From JAGVSR01 sp963742405 (GTDB lineage: Bacteria; Pseudomonadota; Alphaproteobacteria; Rhizobiales; Hyphomicrobiaceae): 64,000 nucleotides of DNA. The stretch is taken from NCBI GenBank assembly GCA_963742405.1, contig CAVUMB010000007.1, forward strand, positions 496,001 to 560,000, in the 5' to 3' direction. The notes under the pieces were generated by a model. The model was not told the origin of the DNA. It saw only the letters and a list, made by a program, of their open reading frames with translations, and searched no databases. Positions within the stretch are counted from its first letter, which is position 1; every line of letters starts with the position of its first letter. This document shows, one piece after another, positions 17,466-26,165 of this stretch. A program made the translations under genes and the position numbers.

Positions 17466-18614
17466 CTAGGGCGATGCGGCGGCTGGAGGAATGATGGCCG
17501 CTGGAATTTTCATGAGGTTCTCGCCCGCACTCGTCACAGCTGTCACGACACCAACTTCCGTCTGTGGGCCCGAAGGAGTACCTTTCAAACCCTTGCCGAT
17601 CGCATCGATGACCGCTGCGGATTTCGAATATTTGCTGTGATGATTGCCGTTACCATCGTCAACAGCGGTCAGATCCACGACCCTTAAATTGTATTTCTCC
17701 GCGGCGGCGATCGCGCGCGCGTCGTCAGCCGTCACGCGGCCGGCCCGATCGACGTCGCCCGCCAGCATGGTTGAAAGCGCCAGCGCCTTGTCATCGCCCG
17801 ATACAAGGATAGTCATGGGCCGTGGCAACTTGCCGATGACATCAAGCTGGGTGCGGAACACGTTGACGTCGAGATCTGGCGACGCGAGAATCACATCTCC
17901 CAGTTTGCCGTTGAAGTCGCCATGCCCGTTCATCTTGGCCTGACGCATCGTCTCGACCGCAAGCCAATTGCCCATACTATGCGCGAGAATATTGATTTCC
18001 TTGACCTCGGGTAGCTTGGCCATCTTCAGCAGAGCCTGCTCAAAGTAGTCACGCGAATAGGTGCTGGCTTCACGATCGGCAAGATACAGCGGGGCCTTGC
18101 CGCGCGACGGCCAGGCAAACAACACCGCTGTCCCCTTGAAGCCGGAATCGTGAACGATCTGCGCTAGCCAGTATACGGCTTCCTCGTAAAGCGTGTTGTA
18201 GCCATGGACGAAGACCAGCACATCGTTGGCTTCGGGACCGCCCTTGCGGGCCCGTGCTCGGATCTGATTGAGGAATCCGTCGGCATCGAGGAAGTCGCGC
18301 TCTGTTGTAATGAAGTGCCGCGCAGGGTCAGGTGGCGTCGTATCCGGCCATTCGATATTGCCAATCGCGTGCTGCGTTGGAATGGAAATCGTAAGTGCGG
18401 AAAAATTTAAGTTTTTCGCACGCTCGGCGGTGAAGGCGTTGGGATCCTGCTCACTCCCCCGCTCGCGCGTCGTGGCCACAAGGACGCGTACCTTTTCTGT
18501 CGACTGAGGCACGTCGGCAATGGGCGTCAGCACTTCGCTGCCAGGCCGATACGCGCAACCTGCGACCGGCAGCAACAGCAGAACGAATGCGGCGATGCGC
18601 AGGACCCGGATCAC
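17466..18614 (-). CDS. alpha/beta hydrolase lipoprotein, DUF900 family
   Basis: About 382 residues. The chosen GTG at 18614 gives a short lipoprotein signal (VIRVLRIAAFVLLLLPVAGC) with lipobox VAGC; an ATG 32 codons upstream would place the signal too far inside the protein. The DUF900 esterase-like fold is visible: VFVHGYNTLYEEAVYWLAQI, VLFAWPSRG, and the nucleophile elbow NILAHSMGNWLAVE (Ser in AHSMG). Substrate unknown; likely attached to a membrane on the periplasmic side. It converges with the methylamine operon and is probably transcribed alone. Confidence 0.82.
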   Translation of the reverse strand: MIRVLRIAAFVLLLLPVAGCAYRPGSEVLTPIADVPQSTEKVRVLVATTRERGSEQDPNAFTAERAKNLNFSALTISIPTQHAIGNIEWPDTTPPDPARHFITTERDFLDADGFLNQIRARARKGGPEANDVLVFVHGYNTLYEEAVYWLAQIVHDSGFKGTAVLFAWPSRGKAPLYLADREASTYSRDYFEQALLKMAKLPEVKEINILAHSMGNWLAVETMRQAKMNGHGDFNGKLGDVILASPDLDVNVFRTQLDVIGKLPRPMTILVSGDDKALALSTMLAGDVDRAGRVTADDARAIAAAEKYNLRVVDLTAVDDGNGNHHSKYSKSAAVIDAIGKGLKGTPSGPQTEVGVVTAVTSAGENLMKIPAAIIPPAAASP

Positions 18615-18736
18615 AGCCAATAAGTTAACCCCCGTGCTCCATTGGCGTATATTCCCACCGGAGTAGAATACAACAGACGCATTTAATTGTGGCGCGCTTG
18701 ACGTTGCCATTTCGCAACCGTCTAAGGGCTAACCCC

Positions 18737-19678
18737 TCAATCCGACGGTATTTTCTTCCAAGTCTGATCGGGATCGAATGTCCGAATCCGCGCAGCAGCG
18801 CGGCTGCTGTCAGGCCCCAAATCCTTCTCGAACACGACTCCATCCTGATTGACGATGAATGTCATGACGCCGGAGTTGCCGTAATCCGACGGCGTGGCGA
18901 TGAGACCGAACCCGCCGATCATGCGGTTGTTGACGATGTAGTCCCGCGCGCCATCGGTGGCGTTTTTCCCCTGGCCATAAAGCATGCGATAGACATAGCC
19001 ATGGTATCCGGCTTCGCCGCCCTCGCGCGATGCTTTGGTTTGGTAGCCTTCGAATTGTGCCTTGGCGATGAGCGGCCCGATCGGGCTTTCCGGTTCTCCG
19101 TCCGCGGTTGGCCAGAAGAGCCCGTCTTTGCGACCCTCCCTGCTCATCAGACGCCTGGCGTACTGAATGCTGTTTCCGTCGCGCGGCCGTTCGGCATATT
19201 CGAGCTGGGCTGCAACGAACGTGCGCATCACCTCGATGGCCGACAATTCATTGTCGCCAATGCGACGCGTGAGAATCTGGTCGAGACCGGCCGCAGTGTC
19301 CCACTGCCACTTGCTATCAACTTTCACGATCGGGATCGGGAACGGATACTCGTCCTTACCGACCAGGAGGGTTGTCTGGCTCTCGCTATCCGGTTTGAGG
19401 GCATGGGCCTCATCGAAGGATGAAAGGAACCGCGAACGCCGTGCTTCATCTTGAACCGGATCGCCGGAGGCGGCTATGTCAGCGCCATCTTTTCCAAGAA
19501 CTTTCACGATCGCGACTTTCGCGTCCGTGGATTTGAGCGCTTCGACCAGGGCTGTCATTGCCTCATCTGGTGAAGCGAAAGCTGCCGCCTTTTGCGCAAC
19601 AGCAGGTGAGACAACGGCCGAACCGATAATGGCTGCGGTCAAAATGGCTTTCAGTGGGTGGGCAACTGAGCGGCGCAT
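18737..19678 (-). CDS. DUF2950 family exported protein
   Basis: 313 residues from the ATG at 19678, which gives a clear signal peptide (MRRSVAHPLKAILTAAIIGSAVV ending AVAQKA). The longer frame upstream overlaps the DUF3300 gene and is not used. DUF2950 features include FPIPIVKVDSKWQWDTAAG, GEAGYHGYVYRMLYGQG and GNSGVMTFIVNQDGVVFEKD. Function unknown. It lies right behind the DUF3300 gene, a pairing seen in many proteobacteria, so the two exported proteins probably act together. Confidence 0.85.
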   Translation of the reverse strand: MRRSVAHPLKAILTAAIIGSAVVSPAVAQKAAAFASPDEAMTALVEALKSTDAKVAIVKVLGKDGADIAASGDPVQDEARRSRFLSSFDEAHALKPDSESQTTLLVGKDEYPFPIPIVKVDSKWQWDTAAGLDQILTRRIGDNELSAIEVMRTFVAAQLEYAERPRDGNSIQYARRLMSREGRKDGLFWPTADGEPESPIGPLIAKAQFEGYQTKASREGGEAGYHGYVYRMLYGQGKNATDGARDYIVNNRMIGGFGLIATPSDYGNSGVMTFIVNQDGVVFEKDLGPDSSRAAARIRTFDPDQTWKKIPSD

Positions 19679-19739
19679 TGTTTGAGCTCCGATATTTGTT
19701 GGGATAACGTCGACGGCTATGGCTGGCGGCAAAGACCGC

Positions 19740-21107
19740 TCACCGCCTTCGTCCGCCACCCCCACCACCTCGTTTGGCACCACCTCCGCCGCCGCCCGCT
19801 CTGGCTTGCGGATGCGACCGCGCAGCAGCCCGGCTCGCGCCGCCACGGTCAACCTGTTTCTGAACCTTCGCTCTGGGCTGAACGTCGAGTGCCTTGGCTT
19901 GTGGTCTCGACGCAGCCTTCGGAAGGTCGCGCGTTGGCGCCTTCGCCTTGAGATCCTTGGTTGCAGGCCGATCAATGGACTTATCCTTGACCTTGTCGCC
20001 GATGCGGTCCCCGCCCTTATCCTTCAACTTGTCACCGGTTCGATCTCCCGCCTTATCTTTGAAGTTATCTCCTGAAATGCCGCCGGCTTTGTCCTTGAAT
20101 TTGTCGCCGCCGCCTTCGCCAAGCTTGTCCTTCACCCGGTCAACGTCACGGGTCTTGTCGAGCCCACCTTTGTCCAGATTGGACTTGTCGAAGCCGCTGA
20201 AGTCTTTGTTCTTGTCGCGCAGTTTGTCGTTCTTCGCATACTTTTCGCGCGTAGCCTTGTCGCGATAGGGCACCGCCCCGCGATGCGCCGCGTTGTGTTC
20301 CCAGCGGTTGTTGCTGATCGGCGGACGGTTGATGTTGATGTTGTTGTAGCGGTTCACGTCGATATCGATATGACCGCCGCGCCAATTGAAATTGTTCCAG
20401 CCCCAGATCTGATTGGCGACTGCAAATCCAGCGCCCCAGTACAGCCCGTTGACGAAAGTCGCACCTGGATAATAGTTCCAATAATAGGGCGGATAGGCCG
20501 GGTACCACCACGGCCCATAGACAACCGTGGGCTGATATACGGGCACATAAACGTACTGCGGGCTCGCCGGCTGGATGACGATGTATTCCGTTCGCGTTTC
20601 GGTGTTGGTCTCTCTCTTGACGGTCTGCTGCTTATTGCTCTTCAGGTTGCCCGCCGCTTCCGCTTTCTGCCGCAGAAACTGGACGCGCGCGAAAACATCG
20701 CTTTCTTGTGCCAGGAACGCGTCACCGAGGCTTTGCGTCCAGTCGAGCTTGTCGCTCATCGTATCGAGGACATCGGGAAACTGCGTCAGGGCCTTCACGC
20801 TCGGATCCCACGCCTTTTGCTCAAGCGCCTTGGCCAGCGCGTCTCCCGTAATTTTTTTGTTGGCTGCCTCTTTGCGCCACCGAGCCGCCTGCACGACATC
20901 GAGCGGATAGGTCGCTGCCATCAGCACGTTAGCCAGCAACTCATCCGGATAGAGCGCCACCGGAGCCAGCATTTGATCAAGTTGTTCGGTGCTGAAGGTT
21001 TTTGCCGCGTCGTCCTGAGCATTGGCTGCCGGCACGAAGCCTTGCGTGAAAACCGTGAGTACCAAGAGAAGTCTGACGACAGCTTTGAGCAGCACTTTGC
21101 CCTCCAT
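19740..21107 (-). CDS. DUF3300 family exported protein with Lys/Asp-rich repeat and Gly/Arg tail
   Basis: 455 residues with signal peptide (KAVVRLLLVLTVFTQGFVPAANA). The DUF3300 domain is in the first half (LDQMLAPVALYPDELLANVLMA, QPASPQYVYVPVYQP). It is followed by Tyr/Trp-rich sequence (GPWWYPAYPPYYWNYYPG), then about 130 residues of low complexity with repeated GDKxKDKxG units, and a C-terminus of Gly and Arg (RAGGGGGGAKRGGGGGGRRR). The tail is probably disordered and highly charged. The function of DUF3300 is not known; gene pairing with DUF2950 suggests an envelope role. Confidence 0.85.
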   Translation of the reverse strand: MEGKVLLKAVVRLLLVLTVFTQGFVPAANAQDDAAKTFSTEQLDQMLAPVALYPDELLANVLMAATYPLDVVQAARWRKEAANKKITGDALAKALEQKAWDPSVKALTQFPDVLDTMSDKLDWTQSLGDAFLAQESDVFARVQFLRQKAEAAGNLKSNKQQTVKRETNTETRTEYIVIQPASPQYVYVPVYQPTVVYGPWWYPAYPPYYWNYYPGATFVNGLYWGAGFAVANQIWGWNNFNWRGGHIDIDVNRYNNININRPPISNNRWEHNAAHRGAVPYRDKATREKYAKNDKLRDKNKDFSGFDKSNLDKGGLDKTRDVDRVKDKLGEGGGDKFKDKAGGISGDNFKDKAGDRTGDKLKDKGGDRIGDKVKDKSIDRPATKDLKAKAPTRDLPKAASRPQAKALDVQPRAKVQKQVDRGGASRAAARSHPQARAGGGGGGAKRGGGGGGRRR

Positions 21108-21129
21108 GAAGATGTGTCGCGAATGCCTA

Positions 21130-21151
21130 CCCGTCGCGGTTACCCGACGGG
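21130..21151. repeat. inverted repeat in the DUF3300 upstream region
   Basis: CCCGTCG (21130-21136) and CGACGGG (21145-21151), loop of 8. It lies 23-44 bases upstream of the DUF3300 start and could be an operator or part of the 5' leader. Confidence 0.35.
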
Positions 21152-21376
21152 TTGATCGAAAACAAATTCTCTACTTGGGAGAAAATCAGTTTCCTGATTA
21201 CGGGAGCACTGACTTTCAATCCTCTGTTAACCTCGCCGTAGGCTTAACTTTGTATATTGGCAAGCTCGATTTCGTAACGAACCGGCAACCCGCGTGGCGG
21301 ACATTCGAGCTTCTGCCACACTTGTGTGCGACCGATGTCCCGGTCGATCCGCCCATCAATGAACTAAGGTGTCGCT

Positions 21377-22405
21377 TTGCTGCGTCGCATCCTCGCCATC
21401 TCAGTCCTTCTCGTTCCGGCCGCGCTTGCGGCCGAACCGACGAAGCTTGGCGGCAGCGACATCAAGGACACGTTTACCGGTTCGCGCATCGAACTCGATA
21501 CGCCGCTGGGCACAACAATACCGATCCAATTTACCGGGGACGGCCTAATGACCGGCAATGCCGGAAGCCTCGCATCAGTCCTGGGTGCCCAGAACGACCG
21601 CGGCCGCTGGTGGGTAAAAGGCGACCGCCTTTGCTACAAATGGTTTCGCTGGTTTGATGCCGAAGAGCAGTGCCTGTCGATCCACATGAACGACGAGCGC
21701 GTCTTCTGGCGCAGCGACGACGGCAAAAAAGGTACCGCCACCATTGTCGAGCGCCCGGCCGCCGTCGTTGCTGAAGCAGGCAATCGTGCGGTGCCAAGGG
21801 CCAAGCCGTCGCTGCGCACCGAGCTGGCGAGCCTGGCGCCATCCACGCGAGGCGAAATACGTGCCCCGGTTTTGAAATCCCCTCCCAGACTTGTTGTCCG
21901 CCAGAAGTCGGCCGCTGAACAACTTAACATTCCAGACGAGGCGCCCACCGACCGCAGCCTCTTTTTCGTCGGCCTTGGCTTATCCCATGCCCTACAGTCG
22001 CAATTTGGAATTGCAACCGCGCAAGCGGCCGAAATAGCGCCCGCCGCAAAGCCTCTCAAGAAGGCCGCTGCGAAACCGCAGGCTGCCCCGCTTAAGAAAG
22101 TGGTCTCGGCGTCCGCCACTATGCCGCCATCGCCGCCGGCGCCGGCCAATTCCTATCCGGAACCGAATGATAAGGCGCGATTACCGACCGCGTCTCTGCC
22201 GGTATCTTTCAGCGTCTATGGCGTCGGCCAGGACGATGTCTTGAACATGCGTAGCGGGCCATCCGAAGATTATGCGATCGTCGGGGTCATCCCGCCAAAC
22301 GGTAGCAGCGTTCGCATGATCGGCGGCTGCATTGCCCTGTGGTGCGAAATTCAGTTTCGCAATACACGCGGATGGGTCAATCGCTACTATCTCTCCCAGA
22401 ACTAA
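21377..22405 (+). CDS. exported SH3-domain protein
   Basis: 342 residues. A TTG start is used (21377) since no ATG or GTG in frame precedes the signal peptide (LRRILAISVLLVPAALAAEP); AAGGTG lies just upstream. The N-terminal part (GSDIKDTFTGSRIELDTPLG, RWWVKGDRLCYKWFRWFDAE) resembles a small periplasmic heme/lipid-binding-like repeat seen in rhizobial proteins. A long Ala/Pro/Lys linker follows. The C-terminal 70 residues are a bacterial SH3 domain (DDVLNMRSGPSEDYAIVGVI ... RGWVNRYYLSQ), usually binding cell wall. Exact function unknown. Confidence 0.8.
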   Translation: MLRRILAISVLLVPAALAAEPTKLGGSDIKDTFTGSRIELDTPLGTTIPIQFTGDGLMTGNAGSLASVLGAQNDRGRWWVKGDRLCYKWFRWFDAEEQCLSIHMNDERVFWRSDDGKKGTATIVERPAAVVAEAGNRAVPRAKPSLRTELASLAPSTRGEIRAPVLKSPPRLVVRQKSAAEQLNIPDEAPTDRSLFFVGLGLSHALQSQFGIATAQAAEIAPAAKPLKKAAAKPQAAPLKKVVSASATMPPSPPAPANSYPEPNDKARLPTASLPVSFSVYGVGQDDVLNMRSGPSEDYAIVGVIPPNGSSVRMIGGCIALWCEIQFRNTRGWVNRYYLSQN

Positions 22406-22547
22406 GACCGCTCCGAAGCTGAGTGCTTTAAATCGTCAACTCAGTGCGCTTTTGCGGCACTCGACCCGCCGAAAAACGACGCGTTCAATTTAAGCATAAG
22501 ACAATAAATCACCACATAAAAGTCACAGTTTGACGCAATGCAAAAAA

Positions 22548-22567
22548 TGACAATTCAGAGATTGTCA
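22548..22567. promoter_or_regulatory. perfect 7-bp inverted repeat in an AT-rich region before the Crp/Fnr gene
   Basis: TGACAAT (22548-22554), spacer TCAGAG, ATTGTCA (22561-22567). The surrounding 22500-22630 is markedly AT-richer than the rest of the window. The geometry (two half sites across 6 bases) fits a dimeric regulator. It lies about 110 bases upstream of the Crp/Fnr start, so autoregulation is a possibility. Confidence 0.5.
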
Positions 22568-22674
22568 ATCACAAAATGAAGTTCTCGCTTTTTAATAAGT
22601 AAAAAAGATGCTAATGAGCAACAATTAACGGTCATGGCGTTGGTCATGGCGTTCTGATGTGATTGTGAGTTGTT

Positions 22675-23397
22675 GTGAGTACCAGTGCGATGGATTTAGC
22701 CCCTTCGGATACACCGTCAGCGCACGCTGTCGAATTTGCCAATGTTTGCGAACCGTTTGTCGTGCCTCTCGCCAGAGGCTTGCAGGCTCCCGCCGATATT
22801 GATGGCAACGAAATAGCGCTGGAGCGTGGGGCAGTCCTGTTTCGTGAAGGTGCCCTGAAGGACAGTGTTTATCGGCTGGAATCCGGTATTTTGTGCATTA
22901 CGGCTCGCCGTCCCAGCGGTCCGCCCCGCGTTCTTGAAATGGTCTTCCCTGGCACACTGATCGGGCTCGGGTTCCTGGAGCGCCATATCCATAGCGCCAT
23001 GGCCGTCGTCGCGAGCCGTCTCACGGTGTTTCCGCTGAGCGCCGTCGCTGAACTTTGCAGCGCTTCCCCTGAGGCGCGGGACCGGCAAGCGCTGTCCACC
23101 GAGCGCGAATTTGCGGCTCGCCGCCGTGAACTGGTGCCTGACAGCAATGAACTGCCGGTCCGCCGCGTCGCGGCCTTCCTGGCCTCCATGCACTTCATGA
23201 ACAAGCGCGAAGGCCGGAACCCCGACCTGATTGATGAGTTCTTGAAAACGGGCGACGTTGCCGCGTTTCTCGACCTCGATGTGGAGGCTCTTGCCCGCGC
23301 CCTGAGCGATCTCTTCGATCGTGGTTTGGTCGTGCGCGCTGAGAATGGTGGGCTCATTCTGCTTGATGCCCAAGCTCTGGACGAACTCTCCAGCTAA
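22675..23397 (+). CDS. Crp/Fnr-family transcription regulator
   Basis: 240 residues with a GTG start. The N-terminal cyclic-nucleotide-binding-like fold is seen in LERGAVLFREGALKDSVYRLESGILCITARR and MVFPGTLIGLGFLERHI. The C-terminal winged helix starts near residue 150 (LPVRRVAAFLASMHFMNKREGR) and the recognition helix is in FLDLDVEALARALSDLFDRG. There is no Fnr-type N-terminal cysteine cluster, so it is not a classical oxygen sensor. Two repeats of TTGTGAGT sit at and before the start codon. Target genes unknown; it precedes the L,D-transpeptidase gene by 29 bases. Confidence 0.85.
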   Translation: MSTSAMDLAPSDTPSAHAVEFANVCEPFVVPLARGLQAPADIDGNEIALERGAVLFREGALKDSVYRLESGILCITARRPSGPPRVLEMVFPGTLIGLGFLERHIHSAMAVVASRLTVFPLSAVAELCSASPEARDRQALSTEREFAARRRELVPDSNELPVRRVAAFLASMHFMNKREGRNPDLIDEFLKTGDVAAFLDLDVEALARALSDLFDRGLVVRAENGGLILLDAQALDELSS

Positions 23398-23426
23398 ACC
23401 TGAGGTCCGGAATTGGTATCGGTGTC

Positions 23427-24218
23427 ATGCGTCGCTTGTCCCAACTATGCCTTGCGCTGATCGGCGTTTGCGTTCTTGCCGCTGACCCGGCGAGTGCTCA
23501 GTCGTTGAATTTGTTCGGTGGCTGGGACGACGACCCTTCGTGGCCCGGTGACGCACGCCGTGCGCCGCAGTCTGCGCCTAAAGCCAACACCTATGGCGGT
23601 GGTGGTTCCTTTTTCGGCTTTGGCCCCGGACCGGGCGATCCCTTTCCAGCACTCATGGAAGGTGGCGGCCGGCCTATGATTGTTGGTCACGCGCCGCCGA
23701 TCGTCGCATTTTATTCGGGCGAGAAACCCGGAACGATCCTCGTCGACAATTCCAAGCGTCGCCTGTACCTCGTACTTGATCAGGACGAGGCTTACGAATA
23801 TCCGATCTCCGTCGGCCGGGACGGATTCACATGGACCGGCACTGAAACGATCAGCCGTGTCGCGGATTGGCCGGATTGGATTCCACCTCCCGAAATGCGC
23901 CAGCGCGACCCGCGCCTGCCGGAGCGCATGTATGGCGGTATTAAAAATCCGCTGGGCGTCAAAGCACTCTTTCTTGGCAATTCGCTGTACCGCATTCACG
24001 GCACCAACGACCCCAAAACGATCGGCTACGCGGCCTCGTCCGGCTGCTTTCGCATGATGAACGAACACGTCGTCCATCTAGCCGCGCTGGTCAATGTTGG
24101 TACCGTAGTGAAGGTCATGGAACACGTGCCGCAGATCGATCAGGTTGCCGACGTCCCTTGGCGCGCGCAACCGTCCGCATTGGGCGCAGGCGCGGCAAAA
24201 ATCTATCGCGACCGATAA
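23427..24218 (+). CDS. L,D-transpeptidase (ErfK/YbiS/YcfS/YnhG family)
   Basis: 263 residues with signal peptide (RRLSQLCLALIGVCVLAADPASA). The YkuD catalytic domain starts near residue 105 (PGTILVDNSKRRLYLVLDQD) and ends with the active-site block HGTNDPKTIGYAASSGCFR, in which His, Cys and Arg are all present. It makes 3-3 cross-links or attaches proteins to peptidoglycan in the periplasm. Its start follows the regulator gene closely, so the two may share a transcript; it converges with murI. Confidence 0.9.
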   Translation: MRRLSQLCLALIGVCVLAADPASAQSLNLFGGWDDDPSWPGDARRAPQSAPKANTYGGGGSFFGFGPGPGDPFPALMEGGGRPMIVGHAPPIVAFYSGEKPGTILVDNSKRRLYLVLDQDEAYEYPISVGRDGFTWTGTETISRVADWPDWIPPPEMRQRDPRLPERMYGGIKNPLGVKALFLGNSLYRIHGTNDPKTIGYAASSGCFRMMNEHVVHLAALVNVGTVVKVMEHVPQIDQVADVPWRAQPSALGAGAAKIYRDR

Positions 24219-24230
24219 TCCGAAATCTCG

Positions 24231-25079
24231 CTAGGCGCACGCGAATGCTGGGGCTTCCGGCCAGAACACACGCGCGCGCTTGCTGATCAGCGCCGCGTCC
24301 GACGCAGAGGTCAAAAGCTGCAGCGCTCCGGTATTCCCGGCAACGAAGTGCGGGTGGCGGTGAAGGTAGTCTTCCAGACTGTCCGCCACGATTTCCGGCT
24401 GTGAAAGAATGCGCGTCGCCGCCGGCAGGTGGCGCCGGAAAAGATGCTCCACAAGTGGAAAATGGGTGCAGCCGAGGATCGCGCGATCCGGCGTTTTTCC
24501 AGCCGTTTGAGCCATAATTCCGGCAATGCCGTCAGCGACAAGGCGCTCCAGGTCCACGTCCGGTGCCGCCTCCTCAATGGCGCCCGCAAGGTCCGAGCAG
24601 ATCTGCTGCACAACCGTCACCTTCGGCGTCCGCTTGCGGATCTCTTCGGGATAAACACCGGCCATGACCGTGCGCGTTGTTCCGAATACGGCAATCGTAT
24701 CGGTCAGGTTCTTTTGCGGATATTGCGGTGTCGTGACCGACCATGGCGTCTGCGTCGCTGCTTCCACCGTCGGCGCTACGATACCGAGCACGTTGTGGCC
24801 CTGAGCCTTCCAAGCCGATCCTGGCAGCCAGCCCTGCTGCAACTGCCGTGCTGCGACCGCCGTCGCCGTATTGCACCCGAGCACGACGAGACGTGCGCCG
24901 CGTTCGAAAAGCGCTTCCGTTGCCGCCCGCGTCAGGTCCACGATCTCGGCCGACGACCGGTTGCCGTACGGCACATTTTTATGGTCGCCATAATATGTGA
25001 AGGATGCCGCAGGAAAGCGCGAAACGAGCGCCTTCAGCACGGTCAGTCCGCCCAGTCCGGAATCGAACACCCCAATCAT
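24231..25079 (-). CDS. murI: glutamate racemase
   Basis: 282 residues. Family motifs: IGVFDSGLGGLTVLKAL at the start, the YGD/NVPYGNRS region, first catalytic Cys in VLGCNTATAVAAR, second in ILGCTHFPLVEHLF. It makes D-glutamate for peptidoglycan. It follows fabI by 61 bases on the same strand and may be at the end of the fabA-fabB-fabI unit. Confidence 0.95.
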   Translation of the reverse strand: MIGVFDSGLGGLTVLKALVSRFPAASFTYYGDHKNVPYGNRSSAEIVDLTRAATEALFERGARLVVLGCNTATAVAARQLQQGWLPGSAWKAQGHNVLGIVAPTVEAATQTPWSVTTPQYPQKNLTDTIAVFGTTRTVMAGVYPEEIRKRTPKVTVVQQICSDLAGAIEEAAPDVDLERLVADGIAGIMAQTAGKTPDRAILGCTHFPLVEHLFRRHLPAATRILSQPEIVADSLEDYLHRHPHFVAGNTGALQLLTSASDAALISKRARVFWPEAPAFACA

Positions 25080-25140
25080 GGCCGACTGAATGCGCTGGTC
25101 GGCGTGGCGCCGTCAAGGCAGCGCCGCTCGCTACCTCGGC

Positions 25141-26016
25141 CTATTCGGCAGCTTCACCCGGTGTGCGGCCCTTGGCGGCGACCGACTGCTCCTGCTCGGC
25201 CGCCTTCAACTGCTCCAGCGTCGGCATCGAAACGGTATTATAGCCGCAGTCGACGAAATGCACTTCGCCCGTCACGGCTCCAGACATCGGCGACAGCAGG
25301 TAGAGGGCCGAACCCCCGACTTCATCCAGCGTTGGCGTCCGCCGCAGCGGCGAATTCTCTTTCTGATAATTGAAAATTACGCGCGCGTCCCCAACTCCGG
25401 CGCCCGAAAGTGTCCGCATTGGACCCGCCGACACGGCGTTGACGCGAATACCCTGGGGGCCGAGGTCCGCCGCGAGGTAGCGGACGGAAGCTTCCAATGC
25501 CGCCTTGGCGACGCCCATCACGTTGTACGAGGGGACCCACCGCGTCGCGCCGCCATAGGTGAGGGTAATGAGAGAGCCGCCGTTCGGCATCACATCTGCC
25601 GCTCGCTTGGCGATCTCGGTGAATGAGAAGCACGAAATCACCATGGTATTGGTGAAGTTCTCACGCGTTGTGTCCGCATAGCGCCCCGAAAGTTCGCGAG
25701 GATCGGAAAAGGCGAGTGCGTGGACGACGAAATCGAGGCCGCCCCACTCGGTCTTGATGCGATTGAAGACGCGGTCGACACTCTCCAGGTCGAGGACGTT
25801 GCATTCCTCGATCAGCTTCGACCCCAAGCTTTCCGCCAGCGGCACCGCCCGGCGCCCGAACGCGCCACCCTGATATGTGAAAGCGAGTTCTGCACCCTGC
25901 CCAGACAGGATGCGCGCGATGCCCCACGCGATTGACCGGTCGTTGGCGACGCCCATGATCAGTCCGCGCTTGCCGGCCATCAGTGGCTGCGGCTTGGTGA
26001 GGTCGATGTCGGACAT
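25141..26016 (-). CDS. fabI: enoyl-[acyl-carrier-protein] reductase (NADH)
   Basis: 291 residues from the ATG at 26016 (MSDIDLTKPQPL), with GAGG six bases upstream; the longer frame adds an unrelated 27-residue extension. FabI signatures are KRGLIMGVANDRSIAWGIA, the Tyr-x6-Lys pair in YNVMGVAKAAL, and GPQGIRVNAVSAGPMRTLSG. It catalyses the last reduction of the fatty acid elongation cycle. It lies downstream of fabA and fabB, the classic rhizobial unsaturated fatty acid operon. Confidence 0.95.
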   Translation of the reverse strand: MSDIDLTKPQPLMAGKRGLIMGVANDRSIAWGIARILSGQGAELAFTYQGGAFGRRAVPLAESLGSKLIEECNVLDLESVDRVFNRIKTEWGGLDFVVHALAFSDPRELSGRYADTTRENFTNTMVISCFSFTEIAKRAADVMPNGGSLITLTYGGATRWVPSYNVMGVAKAALEASVRYLAADLGPQGIRVNAVSAGPMRTLSGAGVGDARVIFNYQKENSPLRRTPTLDEVGGSALYLLSPMSGAVTGEVHFVDCGYNTVSMPTLEQLKAAEQEQSVAAKGRTPGEAAE

Positions 26017-26165
26017 GGGAGGCCTCGTTTTGGCGCCTGGCGCGCGGCCGCGGATCTCGAACCAGCCGGCGCCTTGCTTGTAGAGTTTCATCGGCACGAC
26101 CTTCGGACAATCGAGCGCGGGACACCGTCGTCCCGCCCCCGAACTGCCGTTAGAGGGTCGCGTCT

